57,437 nt of DNA from positions 76,316 to 133,752 of the forward strand of contig PAJQ01000034.1 in the NCBI GenBank assembly GCA_002710215.1, in the 5' to 3' direction. The translations under genes and the position numbers were made by a program. Below the pieces are notes generated by a model. The model saw only the letters and a program-made list of their open reading frames with translations, was not told the origin of the DNA and did no database searches. How positions within the stretch are numbered: position 1 is the stretch's first letter; the number at the start of each line of letters is the position of its first letter. The DNA is from Chloroflexota bacterium. Its GTDB lineage: Bacteria; Chloroflexota; Dehalococcoidia; Lucifugimonadales; UBA3495. Of the stretch, positions 7,273 to 16,149 are shown piece after piece.

Positions 7273-8142
7273 TTAGACAGCCTGCCAGTAGCGGCGGCCC
7301 TCCAACCGGACCACCTTTCCTATATGGTCTGCTGGGGAAAAGTGGCCGGCAGCTATCACGTAGCTCTCTTTTTCCGCCATGTCCAGAACTTTCTCGCGGC
7401 TCTGACGGCTCAGGCCCTTGTCGATGTCCACCCCGGCGCACCAATCGGATTCTTGGACCTGGGCCTTGTTGTGCAGGACATCTCCCGTGATCATTGCCTT
7501 TTCTCCTTGGGAGGAGATCAAGATGGCCTGGTGGCCGGGGGTGTGTCCCGGCGTGGGCAAGGTCGACACTTCGTCGGTGATATTGTACTCACCCTCGATC
7601 AGGTCCATTTTACGCAACCGGCGCAAGGGCATTATTTGGCGCGAGACTTGCGGAGCTGAATCTATGGTTCCTTCCGCAGTAAAGTGGTCCCAATCGGCCT
7701 TGGGGACCAGGTACCTGGCGCGGCGGAAATAGGGCGCCGGCATGCCACCCGAGTACCGTAGGTTCCAGCCCACGTGGTCGCCGTGGAGATGGGTATGCAC
7801 AACAATGTTGACTTCATCGGATGGTCCAACGTTGGTGTTGTTCATCCGGTCGGCGGGTATCAGAACGTCCCTCAGCCGGTCGAACAACTGCCCTTCGGCT
7901 CCCCCTAGATGCTCATGGGGTCCGGGTCCCATACCCGTGTCAACCAGGATCGTCTGACCCTGGGAGCGAACCACCCAAACGCCGTAGTAGAGTTGAAGCT
8001 TGCCATTTTCCAGGGCATCCTGGTGGGAAGCCCAATCGCTTTCCGAAGTCTCAGGAAACATCACCGTTGCTTCGCGGGGCGGCGGGATCAAATCGAGCAC
8101 CGCCGTGATTTCCACATTGCCTACCTTTATATTGTCCGCCAT
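7273..8142 (-). CDS. MBL-fold metallo-hydrolase
   Basis: This 289-residue metallo-beta-lactamase-fold enzyme has the zinc motif H116-T-H118-L-H120-G-D122-H123, the downstream strand TPGHTPGHQAILI with a conserved histidine, and a final AAGHFSP histidine. It resembles lactonase/glyoxalase II-like members that hydrolyse esters, lactones or thioesters. No signal peptide is seen, so a cytoplasmic role is expected. It lies on the minus strand downstream of apt, separated by an AT-rich 52-base gap that contains its ribosome-binding site (AAGGAGAGGAC before ATG at 8142). The substrate is not predictable from sequence. Confidence 0.88.
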   Translation of the reverse strand: MADNIKVGNVEITAVLDLIPPPREATVMFPETSESDWASHQDALENGKLQLYYGVWVVRSQGQTILVDTGMGPGPHEHLGGAEGQLFDRLRDVLIPADRMNNTNVGPSDEVNIVVHTHLHGDHVGWNLRYSGGMPAPYFRRARYLVPKADWDHFTAEGTIDSAPQVSRQIMPLRRLRKMDLIEGEYNITDEVSTLPTPGHTPGHQAILISSQGEKAMITGDVLHNKAQVQESDWCAGVDIDKGLSRQSREKVLDMAEKESYVIAAGHFSPADHIGKVVRLEGRRYWQAV

Positions 8143-8194
8143 TGTCCTCTCCTTGATATAACTTTTCTAATTAAAAGATTCTAATTTTTGTTTT

Positions 8195-8707
8195 CTAGTA
8201 TTGAATCAACGACTTGACGTTGTACCTTTCCAACCCCTTGCGGCCCTTCAAGTCCATCAATTCGATGACCACACTGACGCCGGCGATAATCCCACCGGAC
8301 ATCTCCACCAAACGGGCGGCGGCGGCTAAGGTACCACCGGTGGCCAACAGATCATCCAACAGCAACACCCGGTCGTTTTGACCGATGCCATCCACGTGAA
8401 TCTCCATGGTGTTGCTGCCGTATTCGAGGGCGTATTCAGTGGTGTGGGTAGCGGCGGGCAATTTGCCCGGCTTGCGCACCAGGATTATCGGCTTCTTCAT
8501 GCGGTCGGCCAAGGGCGCTCCGAAAAGAAACCCCCGGGATTCCACCGCGACTATAGCGTCGAAATCTTCGCCCTTGAAAAGTCCTTGAAGGCTGTCGATG
8601 GCATGGCTGAAGGCCTGGGGATCAGCCAGCAACGGGGTGATGTCCTTGAACAAGATCCCCGGTTCGGGAAAGTCGGGCACGTCTCGAATGTAGTCCTTCA
8701 GCTCCAA
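8195..8707 (-). CDS. apt: Adenine phosphoribosyltransferase
   Basis: This 170-residue protein matches the family in full: IRDVPDFPEPGILFKDITP at the N-terminus, VAVESRGFLFGAPLAD, the PRPP-binding loop RVLLLDDLLATGGTLAAA and the closing GVSVVIELMDLKGRKGL. It salvages adenine with PRPP to make AMP in the cytosol. It stands alone with respect to other purine genes here, upstream of the MBL gene on the same strand. Confidence 0.96.
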   Translation of the reverse strand: MELKDYIRDVPDFPEPGILFKDITPLLADPQAFSHAIDSLQGLFKGEDFDAIVAVESRGFLFGAPLADRMKKPIILVRKPGKLPAATHTTEYALEYGSNTMEIHVDGIGQNDRVLLLDDLLATGGTLAAAARLVEMSGGIIAGVSVVIELMDLKGRKGLERYNVKSLIQY

Positions 8708-9001
8708 GACCTACGTGCCCCCGTTTCATCGTTATCCGGCCAAGCCTCACACCGGCCCCACTCAAAGTGTTCGAATTGGAGGTGGCCCGTGCTCCGGTGC
8801 AGTGTAGAATAAGCGCCCAATCACGTCAAGCTGCCGCTTCGGTGGCTGGAATATTCGCCAGATTGATCAAGTTCGCATCGGTCCCAAAGGCAACCTCGGC
8901 CGTCGGGTTGCAGCGCCATGGACCCAGGGCCACTAGACTCACTTAGCCAGCAATTACGTGTCGCGGGGCGCATACGGCATCGGCGGCAACGGCTGCGGCA
9001 A
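8708..9001. other. Intergenic stretch between apt and the cupin gene
   Basis: I see no convincing gene, RNA or repeat here. Frames over it are short or antisense, and no strong sigma-70 match or hairpin stands out. It probably contains the apt promoter on the minus strand. Confidence 0.5.
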
Positions 9002-9556
9002 TCAGTTCCCTTGCCGGGCCAGCCATGCGTCGTTGGCCTCGGCAAACGCGCGCATCGCATGCTCCATGTCGTAAGGCTTCTCCTCCAGGGTTTCCGGGTC
9101 CCACTCGCTGCGGGACTCAGAGAAGAAGTCTCCGCCGTAGACATGGAGGGCTCCAGTAAGAACGCTTCTGGGATTGTGAACCGCGTGGATGGCTTCCGGT
9201 CCCAGTCCCACCGAATCTTTGACGTCCAGCGCCTTGAATCCGGCCCGGTCCAACCCTTGAGAACTGCGGCGGAAGAACGTATTGTCCTCCTGTCCACCAT
9301 AGATCCCTATCACCGCCCACATGTGGTGATCGTGGGGGAATATCGTCATTCCGGGAGGCCAGATTACGTTGATCACAGTCAAGTCTGAAGAGCGATGCAG
9401 GGTGGTTATCCCGCCTGCCGCCGGAGTCCCCAGGGCCGATTCCACATCGGCGGGCATCGACATCGTCCCCTCCATCAACTCCTTCACCGCCAACTGAGGA
9501 GCGTGCTCCTTTAAGGCAGCCTGACAGGACGCGATAAACTCATCTAGATCGAACAT
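9002..9556 (-). CDS. Cupin-fold, cysteine-dioxygenase-like predicted metalloenzyme
   Basis: This 184-residue protein has a double-stranded beta-helix core with a likely metal site: PHDHHMWAVIGIYGGQEDN, then GLGPEAIHAVHNPRS. This is the pattern of predicted metal-dependent enzymes related to cysteine dioxygenase. Family knowledge supports an iron-dependent oxygenase or isomerase, but the substrate is unknown. ATG at 9556 is preferred over GTG at 9562 because it leaves a good ribosome-binding site (AGGAAGG) five bases upstream. Monocistronic on the minus strand, divergent from the BNR gene. Confidence 0.75.
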   Translation of the reverse strand: MFDLDEFIASCQAALKEHAPQLAVKELMEGTMSMPADVESALGTPAAGGITTLHRSSDLTVINVIWPPGMTIFPHDHHMWAVIGIYGGQEDNTFFRRSSQGLDRAGFKALDVKDSVGLGPEAIHAVHNPRSVLTGALHVYGGDFFSESRSEWDPETLEEKPYDMEHAMRAFAEANDAWLARQGN

Positions 9557-9872
9557 CTTCACCTTCCTCTTAACTCTTTTTAACTCTTTCGGAGCTTTCG
9601 TCAGCCACCGAACGCATTTTCCTAGATCTTATAGCGATATGGCGGCGAACATCCAAGAAAATGCTATCTCATTACCACGGCACCGATGGGCATGACGCCA
9701 AGCAAGCCGGGGGATGACTCCGGCAATGGAGTGGTATACCATAGCCGGAAAATGGAACTGGGCATTGTCAGGTTTCGGGTCGGCCTCTTGATGCGGTGGG
9801 AGTGACAGGATAGACTGGGCGGCAAATACCCTCGATTTGCCCAGGACCATTAAAACAGGAGGTTGGACTGCC
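9557..9872. other. Divergent intergenic region, cupin and BNR genes
   Basis: This stretch of just over 300 bases separates two divergent genes. It holds no supportable gene. It contains a candidate plus-strand promoter (9788-9816) and the ribosome-binding site AGGAGG at 9858-9863 for the BNR gene. Confidence 0.5.
9788..9816 (+). promoter_or_regulatory. Candidate promoter for the BNR-repeat gene
   Basis: TTGATG, 17-base spacer, TAGACT. Four of six matches in each box, 57 bases before the chosen start at 9873. Confidence 0.3.
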
Positions 9873-10859
9873 ATGACAGACGTAAAGACCATCCTGGTGG
9901 GAACCATCGGACAGGGAGTGTTACGCAGCGCCGACGGCGGCGAGACTTGGGGCCGGATCGGTATCGGCGCCGGCCTGCACTCCGACGCATTAGTGCGGGC
10001 TCTCCACAACACGCCCACCTCTCCGGAGATCGTATTCGCGGGGACGGACAAGGGCCTCTACCGCAGCGGTGACGCCGGCAAGACCTGGCAACCGGTGGAT
10101 ACGGCCATGAATGACTACAACGTTTGGGCCATAGCCACCGACCCCGGCGACCCCAACCTGATGTTCGCCGGAACCGGCACGCCCACCCCGGCCGCCCTCT
10201 TCCGCTCTTCCGACGCAGGCAAGACCTGGGAGAAACGTCCCATGGAAGTGGCCGAGGAGTGCCCCAATGTCGGCGTGCCCCGGGTGACCGGCATCGCCGT
10301 GGACCCGGTAACTCGCCGCGACGTGTGGGTGGGCCTTGAGGTCGATGGGCTAAGGCACAGTTCAGACGGCGGAGACACCTGGGAGAGCATCAACGGCGCG
10401 ATACCCAATCCGGACGTGCACAACGTGGCCGTGGCCGGGGGTCCGCCCAAGACCGTGGTGGTCGTGGTCAACAACGACGTTTACACCAGCTCCGACGACG
10501 GGGCAAATTGGGACCGCCTGGGTATAAAGGAAGTCTTCCCTTATACCTACCCTCGGGGAATCATGGTGCAACCGGGGCAGCCCAACACCATCTTCGTGAC
10601 CATCGGAGATTCTACCCCCGGCCGGGTCGGCGCCGTGATGCGGTCCAAAGACACCGGCAAGACCTGGGAGAGCCTGCCTCTGCCGGTCGAGCCCAACACC
10701 GCCATGTGGGTGGTCAACATGCAAGCCGCCGAGCCCAACGTAGTATTCGCCGGCAGCCGATACGGATACATGTACCGCAGCGAAGACGGCGGCGATTCCT
10801 GGACCAAACTTTGGCGGGAGTTCAGCGAAATTTCCAGTGTCCTCTGGGTGCCGGAATAA
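9873..10859 (+). CDS. BNR/Asp-box repeat beta-propeller protein
   Basis: This 328-residue protein is built from at least seven Asp-box motifs (SADGGETW, SGDAGKTW, SSDAGKTW, SSDGGDTW, SSDDGANW, SKDTGKTW, SEDGGDSW), giving a sialidase/VPS10/YCF48-like beta-propeller. ATG at 9873 is chosen because AGGAGG lies ten bases upstream; the longer frame from 9837 has no ribosome-binding site. There is no signal peptide and no sialidase active-site FRIP/arginine set that I can see, so I do not call it a hydrolase. Such proteins in related marine bacteria are often annotated as glycosyl hydrolases without proof. A binding or scaffold role is equally likely. Confidence 0.8.
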   Translation: MTDVKTILVGTIGQGVLRSADGGETWGRIGIGAGLHSDALVRALHNTPTSPEIVFAGTDKGLYRSGDAGKTWQPVDTAMNDYNVWAIATDPGDPNLMFAGTGTPTPAALFRSSDAGKTWEKRPMEVAEECPNVGVPRVTGIAVDPVTRRDVWVGLEVDGLRHSSDGGDTWESINGAIPNPDVHNVAVAGGPPKTVVVVVNNDVYTSSDDGANWDRLGIKEVFPYTYPRGIMVQPGQPNTIFVTIGDSTPGRVGAVMRSKDTGKTWESLPLPVEPNTAMWVVNMQAAEPNVVFAGSRYGYMYRSEDGGDSWTKLWREFSEISSVLWVPE

Positions 10860-10919
10860 GAACCAGCCATCCCGGTCCCACAAGTTACTGCCGCCATTCT
10901 AAAAACCGGAGGGACCTTG

Positions 10920-10952
10920 CCCCCCTTTCGTAAAGGGGGGTTGGGGGGATTT
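10920..10952. repeat. Dispersed palindromic repeat, copy 1 (CCCCCCTTT-CGT-AAAGGGGGG)
   Basis: A 9-bp G/C-run stem with a CGT loop is followed by TTGGGGGGATTT. The same unit recurs at 55303-55336 and 56168-56212. Translated fragments give the SPQPPFTKGGLGGF type of read-through peptide. It lies between two convergent genes and may also terminate transcription. Confidence 0.75.
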
Positions 10953-10961
10953 CGCCCCACC

Positions 10962-12341
10962 TCACACGATAGGCCAGCGTTGGGGAAAGGAAATACCCGT
11001 CCTAGCCAGCAATCCCTCCCCCAACTTCTGCACCCTTTGAATCAGTTCCCACTGGTCGACGAACAGGGGTTCGTGGTTCTCAACCACAACCTTACCGTCG
11101 ACAATCACGGTGTGAACGCTCCGGCCGTCGGCGTTGTAAACCAGGTTATTAACCGGATTGAAAATGGTCCGCCACTCGGGCCGCTTGGTGTCGAATAGCA
11201 CCAAGTCGGCTTTTTTGCCCGGTTCGATGGAGCCGATATCGTCGCCCAGTCCCAGCGCTTCCGCTCCCTTAATGGTGGCCATCTCCAGCGCCGTCTCCGC
11301 CGGTATCATCTCCACGTCTTCCCTTCCGTCCTTGTAAAGCACCGCCGCCAAGTACATGGAACGCATGGTCTCCACCAGGTTGGAGTTGTTGCCTGCGTCG
11401 GTACCCAGGCCAACGGTGACCCCGGCCCGCAGCAGTTCCGGCAGCAAGGCTGTTTTGGTCATGCCCGCTCCCCCCTTTATCGCCGCCGTGGGGCACATAA
11501 CGGCTTTGGTCCCGGTACGGGCCATGGCGTCCACCTCCCTTTGGTCGATGCCCAGGGAGTGGGCCAAGAGGGTACTGGGACCAAGGACTCCGATGTCCTC
11601 CAGGTATTCGGCGGGCCGCTTGCCATGCTGGCTCAAACTGGCCTCGACCGCCTGCTGGCTGTTATTAAAATGCAGCGTGAGACCCGTGCCGTACCGGTCC
11701 GCCAACTCCTTAGCGCCAAGCAATAACTCCTCGGTGGAGAAAGAAGGGGAGAAGGGCATGGCCCAGGCCCGCATCCTGCCGTCCAAACGATTGTCAAAAG
11801 ACTGGATAGTCTGTCCCATCATGGATATAGCCTCGGAAGTGGAGGAGACAGGAAGGTTCAGAGGATTGGGACGGTCCGCCACGTGCCACCCAACGATGAT
11901 TCGGCAACCAGACTCCTCATAAGCTTTCATGCAGGTTTCCAGGTGCTTGGTGCTGCCCGGGTCCAGAAAGCAGGTGGTGCCATATCGCAGAAGCTCAGTG
12001 ATCGCCAAGAGGGACGTGTAGTACTCCTCCTCCCCGGTCATCTCGCCTTGGAGCTTGAATACGTTGGGCAAGTAGCTAGCTCCCAGGTTGTCGGGGAATA
12101 CGCCCCGGGTGGCGTGGGCATAGCTGATGTGCATATGCCCGTTGCAAAAGCCGGGAGTCACCACCATCTCGCTGCCGTCGATCACCCGGTCCGCCGTCAC
12201 CGATTCCAACTCCGCGGCTTTGCCTACCTGTAAGATGCGCTGGCCTTCAACGATGATGGACCCGTCTTGAATGATTCTCCGTTCGGGGTCCAGAGTCATG
12301 ATGTAACGGGCGCCTTGTATCTTCAGCCTGGTTTCGGCCAC
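10962..12341 (-). CDS. Amidohydrolase, TrzN/AtzB/SAH-deaminase-like
   Basis: This 459-residue TIM-barrel amidohydrolase has the metal motif H69-M-H71 in PGFCNGHMHISYAH, further ligands in LTLHFNNSQQ and LLAHSLGID, and the metal Asp in LGTDAGNNSNLVETMR. The C-terminal IEPGKKADLVLFDTKRPEW closes the composite sheet domain. This subgroup deaminates or dechlorinates heterocycles (S-adenosylhomocysteine, methylthioadenosine, guanine, triazines). Which one cannot be told here. It is a single gene on the minus strand, divergent from the first LLM oxidoreductase. Confidence 0.9.
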   Translation of the reverse strand: MAETRLKIQGARYIMTLDPERRIIQDGSIIVEGQRILQVGKAAELESVTADRVIDGSEMVVTPGFCNGHMHISYAHATRGVFPDNLGASYLPNVFKLQGEMTGEEEYYTSLLAITELLRYGTTCFLDPGSTKHLETCMKAYEESGCRIIVGWHVADRPNPLNLPVSSTSEAISMMGQTIQSFDNRLDGRMRAWAMPFSPSFSTEELLLGAKELADRYGTGLTLHFNNSQQAVEASLSQHGKRPAEYLEDIGVLGPSTLLAHSLGIDQREVDAMARTGTKAVMCPTAAIKGGAGMTKTALLPELLRAGVTVGLGTDAGNNSNLVETMRSMYLAAVLYKDGREDVEMIPAETALEMATIKGAEALGLGDDIGSIEPGKKADLVLFDTKRPEWRTIFNPVNNLVYNADGRSVHTVIVDGKVVVENHEPLFVDQWELIQRVQKLGEGLLARTGISFPQRWPIV

Positions 12342-12573
12342 AACGTCTAAACCTCAAATCTGGAGTTCTGTTATTTTCAATAGCTCGACGCAAACTGGTT
12401 CGGCGGATGTCCGGACGCCAGCTCCATCCTGATGTTAGACCATATATCACACATCTAAACCGCCCACAAGCAGCTCCAGGCCACCATGTCTTGCCCTAAT
12501 AAATGCCCGTGGGTATCATGCTTGGTGACCAAGCCGGAAAGCGGCGAGACCGATACCGGCATAAGGAGGCTAC

Positions 12574-13530
12574 ATGGCGACACCTCAAGTCACTTTCGGA
12601 TGCAATTTTAACGCCGACGGATATTGGGACGCCGCCGAGTTTGCCCGCCGGGCTGAGGCCCTGGGGTTTGACCGGATAACCACCGGTGAGCACCTGATGG
12701 ACGGCAATCCGCCTCGGCCAACCGTCCTGAGCATCCCTGCCATGGCCGCCGCCGCCGGGGCCACCAAGACCCTTCGGGTCATGACCGGTATCGTTATCGT
12801 CCCTCTGTATAATCCCGTTCTGCTGGCCAAGATGATCTCCACACTGGACGTAGTCTCGGCCGGGCGGGTGGACTTCGGCATCGGCATCAGCGGCCAGCGG
12901 GGCACGCAAGTAGAGTTCGACGCCGTCGGCGTTTCCGTACGGACTCGGGGCCGGCGCACCGACGAGATGCTGCAGGTGATGAAACGGCTGTGGACCGAGG
13001 AACACGTCAGCCATCATGGCCGGTTCTTCGATTTCGACGACGTGACCTTGCTGCCCGGGCCGGTCCAGCAGCCCCATCCGCCCATATGGGTGTCGGGCCG
13101 CAGCGATGCGGCCATGCGACGGGCCGCTTTGTTGGGCGACGGCTGGTATCCATACCTGTTTACGCTTCGACGTTTGAAACAGAGCAACGAGGAGATTACC
13201 CAAATAGCAGCCGAGGCCGGAAGGGACCTAAGCGGTTTTCACTGGGGGCTGAACCAACCTACATCGATAATGGACGACCCGGAGGCGGCCATGGCTCAAG
13301 CAGTTGAAAATGTGGGGCAGCGGTACGTTACCGCCGAGCGGAGCGCCGAGGACATCGCCAAGGCTCTCTGCATAGCGGGCACTCCGGAGGACTGCGTCCA
13401 ATCCGTTCAAGAGCGCATCGACGCGGGAGTGCGCGACTTCAATCTAAGCTTCCTGGCCCCGGACATCGACGGTATTTTCCAACAGATGGAGACCTTCTCC
13501 CGCCAAGTTATTCCTCATTTTCGCTCGTGA
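12574..13530 (+). CDS. LLM-class flavin-dependent oxidoreductase (luciferase-like)
   Basis: This 318-residue protein has the bacterial luciferase-like monooxygenase fold: ITTGEHLMDG, MTGIVIVPLYNPVLLAKMISTLD-like core, GRVDFGIGISGQRG, and HPPIWVSGRSDAAMRRAALLGDGWYP. This pattern is close to F420- or FMN-dependent alkanal/hydride-transfer enzymes. Substrates could be organosulfur compounds, alkanes or F420-linked metabolites; none can be chosen. SD AAGGAGG precedes ATG at 12574. A second LLM gene with a different N-terminus follows in the same direction with its own promoter. Confidence 0.92.
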   Translation: MATPQVTFGCNFNADGYWDAAEFARRAEALGFDRITTGEHLMDGNPPRPTVLSIPAMAAAAGATKTLRVMTGIVIVPLYNPVLLAKMISTLDVVSAGRVDFGIGISGQRGTQVEFDAVGVSVRTRGRRTDEMLQVMKRLWTEEHVSHHGRFFDFDDVTLLPGPVQQPHPPIWVSGRSDAAMRRAALLGDGWYPYLFTLRRLKQSNEEITQIAAEAGRDLSGFHWGLNQPTSIMDDPEAAMAQAVENVGQRYVTAERSAEDIAKALCIAGTPEDCVQSVQERIDAGVRDFNLSFLAPDIDGIFQQMETFSRQVIPHFRS

Positions 13531-13562
13531 ATACCCATCCGTCCCAGTCGCCGCGAATAGAC

Positions 13563-13590
13563 TTGACGCATGGGCGTATTGATGTAGTAT
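13563..13590 (+). promoter_or_regulatory. Promoter of the second LLM gene
   Basis: TTGACG, 16-base spacer, TAGTAT, 65 bases before the chosen start at 13655. The -10 box equals the one upstream of rplU. Confidence 0.5.
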
Positions 13591-13654
13591 CAAGCCAGAT
13601 TCCTAGAAGCACGACGCCCGCAGGACATTCTCCGCGGGACCCATGGAGGTGGTT

Positions 13655-14698
13655 ATGGACTTTGGACTCTTTTTAGAGTTCCCGCGCCGCGAGGGCGGAA
13701 CTCAACAAGAAGCGTTTCAGGAATGCTTTGCCCTGGCGGACGAGGGCGAAGCGCGAGGCGTGGATTCGGTCTGGCTGGCCGAATATCACTTCAACCCCGG
13801 ACGGGTACTTTCCGCTCCCATAACCATCGCCAGCGCCCTCGCCGCCCGAACTAAGACGGTCAGAATCGGACTTGCGGTGATCTGCTTGCCCTTGGGGAAC
13901 CCGATACGCCTTGCCGAAGAGGTTGCCACCCTGGACCATATAAGCCAGGGCCGCCTGGAGTTCGGCGTGGGCCGAGGCACCTTCCCCAACGTGCATGAAG
14001 GTTACAACGTTCCCTTCAGCGAAAGCCGGGACCGCTTCGACGAATTCCTTGACGTGATCGTGAAGTCATGGACCACTGAGTCTTTCTCCTATGAAGGCAA
14101 GTACATCACGTGCAACGAGCTTTCGGTGCATCCCAAACCGTTGCAGACTCCCCACCCTCCCATCCACATCGGCATCACCTCAGCGGAGAGCTTTCCGATT
14201 ATGGGGAGCTTAGGCTACCCCATACTGATCAACCCGTCACGAGTATTCGCGCTGTCGGAATTGGCTCCTTACATATCTGAATACCGGAAGGCCTGGCAGA
14301 AGGCGGGTCACCAAGGACAGGGCAAGGTTGGGTTGCGCATTCCCGTCTACGTGGCGGAAACCGCTGAGCAAGCCTACTCCGAACCCAGGGACAGCGCTAT
14401 GCTGTCGGTGGAGCGCCTCGGGCAAAGGGTGGGGAGCTATGCGACCTACGGGGGAACGACGGGAGACTGGCAGGCCGAGTCGGACCGGATTCTAGCCGCG
14501 GACTATGACGAATGGCTGAGAGACAAAGTGGCGTACGGCACGCCGGAGGCGGTAGAGGACCGGTTGCACGTTTTGCAGGAAGAACTGGGTCTGGAGCAGA
14601 TCATATTCGACGTGAACTACGGCAACCTCATCCCTCAGGAACGTCAACGCAAGTCCCTGCGGCTGTTCATGGAGAAGGTAGTCCCCAGTTTCAAATAG
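13655..14698 (+). CDS. LLM-class flavin-dependent oxidoreductase (second)
   Basis: This 347-residue luciferase-family protein starts MDFGLFLEFPRREGG and contains VWLAEYHFNPG, IGLAVICLPLGNPIRLAEE, GRLEFGVGRGTFPN and HPPIHIGITSAES. ATG at 13655 is preferred over 13643 because GGAGGT lies four bases upstream of it. The EYHF motif and the group-II style N-terminus place it with FMN-using alkanal monooxygenase-like proteins. It is only distantly similar to the preceding LLM gene, so this is not a recent duplication. Its 3' end faces fmt, which runs the other way. Confidence 0.92.
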   Translation: MDFGLFLEFPRREGGTQQEAFQECFALADEGEARGVDSVWLAEYHFNPGRVLSAPITIASALAARTKTVRIGLAVICLPLGNPIRLAEEVATLDHISQGRLEFGVGRGTFPNVHEGYNVPFSESRDRFDEFLDVIVKSWTTESFSYEGKYITCNELSVHPKPLQTPHPPIHIGITSAESFPIMGSLGYPILINPSRVFALSELAPYISEYRKAWQKAGHQGQGKVGLRIPVYVAETAEQAYSEPRDSAMLSVERLGQRVGSYATYGGTTGDWQAESDRILAADYDEWLRDKVAYGTPEAVEDRLHVLQEELGLEQIIFDVNYGNLIPQERQRKSLRLFMEKVVPSFK

Positions 14699-14725
14699 CC
14701 CCCAGTACTGGGTAACGGAAAGGAC

Positions 14726-15670
14726 TCAGAGTTGGGAGCCGATGAACTGGGGGCGGCCCCTGAGGAACTCGGCCGCAGACTGGGCCCGCCTGCCTTCCAC
14801 CTGAATCGTCTTCAATGCCAAGACGCCCTCGGCGGTGACCACTCCCACCGGTATGTCAGCCTCCGGTAAGGACACGACCCGGCCGGGAGGAGCTTCGACT
14901 CCCCCACCGGGCAACGGTGATACCGCCACCTGCAAAAGTTTCATAACGCCGCCCTCCCACTGGGTGAATAAACCGGGCCAAGGCGCATAGGCCCGGGCAC
15001 GCCGCTCCAGAGCCGCTGCAGCCACGTCCCAATCGGCCAAACCGTCGCTTCTCTCCAACTTGCGGGTAACTGTGGCCAATGCCTGGTCCTGAGGACGCGC
15101 TTCCAACTGACCGTTCACCCAAGCAACCAGGCTTTCCAACAGCAACTCACCGCCCAATGCGAACAGCACTCCGGTAAGCTCTTCCGACGTTTCCTGGGAA
15201 GACATCGGGTAACCACGCTGGGCGATGATGTCCCCAGTGTCCATCCCTTGGTCCAGCAACATCAGCGTGACTCCAGTTTCCGTATCCCCTCGCTCGATCG
15301 CGGTTACCACGGGAGACGGACCCCGGTGCCTTGGGAGCAATGAGGGATGAATATTCAAGCAACCGTGGGGTGGAGTTTCGAGGATGGTAGGCGGCAGAAA
15401 TTTACCGTAGGCGGCGACCACGATGACGTCAGGTCGGAGTTCAGCCAGTTCACTCTGAACCTGGGGAGAACGCAAAGAGTCTGGTTGATAGACCCTTAAC
15501 CCGAGATCCAGAGCGCGGGCTTTTACCGGCGGCATCTCGGGAGTCCGGCCCCTTCCTCTGGGGCGGTCCGGCGGCGTAAAAACGCCCACCACCTGAATGT
15601 CTTCAAGCGCAACTAGTCCTTCCAGTACCGGAACAACAGCGGACGGAGTACCCATGAAAACCAGGCGCAT
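14726..15670 (-). CDS. fmt: Methionyl-tRNA formyltransferase
   Basis: This 314-residue protein has MRLVFMGTPSAVVPVLEGL, the active-site segment NIHPSLLPRHRGPSPV, the GMDTGDI loop and the C-terminal OB-fold (IQVEGRRAQSAAEFLRG). It transfers a formyl group from 10-formyl-THF to initiator Met-tRNA. ATG at 15670 is used because the 23 additional residues of the longer frame are not family-like. The usual neighbour def is absent; it stands alone between an LLM gene and the 15.8-kb element. Confidence 0.96.
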   Translation of the reverse strand: MRLVFMGTPSAVVPVLEGLVALEDIQVVGVFTPPDRPRGRGRTPEMPPVKARALDLGLRVYQPDSLRSPQVQSELAELRPDVIVVAAYGKFLPPTILETPPHGCLNIHPSLLPRHRGPSPVVTAIERGDTETGVTLMLLDQGMDTGDIIAQRGYPMSSQETSEELTGVLFALGGELLLESLVAWVNGQLEARPQDQALATVTRKLERSDGLADWDVAAAALERRARAYAPWPGLFTQWEGGVMKLLQVAVSPLPGGGVEAPPGRVVSLPEADIPVGVVTAEGVLALKTIQVEGRRAQSAAEFLRGRPQFIGSQL

Positions 15671-15810
15671 TTTTCCCCTCAATCCAGGATACTTACCACG
15701 GCGGGTCAACCAGTGTTGCCTATCCGGCGCGATTAACAAGAAGAGACGCTAGATGGCGGAAAATCAATTGATGTAGGGGCAGCAACGGCACAGATTACGC
15801 TGAATCCGTC

Positions 15811-15840
15811 TTGACATTAGGGAAAAGCAGTTGCTAGAAT
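15811..15840 (+). promoter_or_regulatory. Strong candidate promoter of the 15.8-kb small transcript
   Basis: TTGACA, 18-base spacer, TAGAAT (six and five matches of six). The predicted transcript would start near 15847, shortly before a strong SD and a 23-codon ORF. rpsP has its own closer promoter, so this one seems to serve a separate RNA. Confidence 0.55.
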
Positions 15841-15884
15841 AGCTTAACCGCTTGGCGGAATCTTGCTGAAGGAGGTGATGGCTT

Positions 15885-15956
15885 ATGAAAGTTAGTTTAG
15901 CACGTAGGGGCGATGGTAGGCATCTGTCTGGACACGACGAGGTGATCGTAGCCTAA
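15885..15956 (+). CDS. Possible 23-residue small ORF
   Basis: ATG at 15885 is preceded by a very strong SD (AAGGAGGTGATG) and ends at TAA 15954-15956. The peptide starts MKVSLARRGDGRHLSG and ends EVIVA. The 5' part overlaps the left arm of a 15-bp inverted repeat. It may be a real leader peptide or small protein, or chance coding within a mobile element. I recognise no homologue. Confidence 0.35.
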   Translation: MKVSLARRGDGRHLSGHDEVIVA

Positions 15957-16019
15957 CTATCCTTCGTAAAATACGAAAACCCGTTGTCGGGCCCAGGCCA
16001 ATGTCTACCATCGCCCCTA
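15905..16019. repeat. 115-bp element with 15-bp perfect terminal inverted repeats
   Basis: TAGGGGCGATGGTAG at 15905-15919 is matched by its reverse complement at 16005-16019, with 85 bases between. The ends (TA-GGGGC and GCCCC-TA) resemble those of the palindrome at 7216-7247 and would fit a MITE-like insertion duplicating TA, as IS630/Tc1-type elements do. Alternatively the arms form a long-range stem in the RNA from the promoter at 15811. A further small stem (TCGTA/TACGA) lies between the arms. Confidence 0.6.
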
Positions 16020-16149
16020 TAATTCGGAAACTTGGATAGGGGTAATATGCGGCAGGTTGGCTGGGCCCGATCCTTTTTAAGCGATTTTGGTTAACCCGCA
16101 TCCACGGAACATATCTATAGATCGGCCTCAGTTGAACGGCATTCCTACG

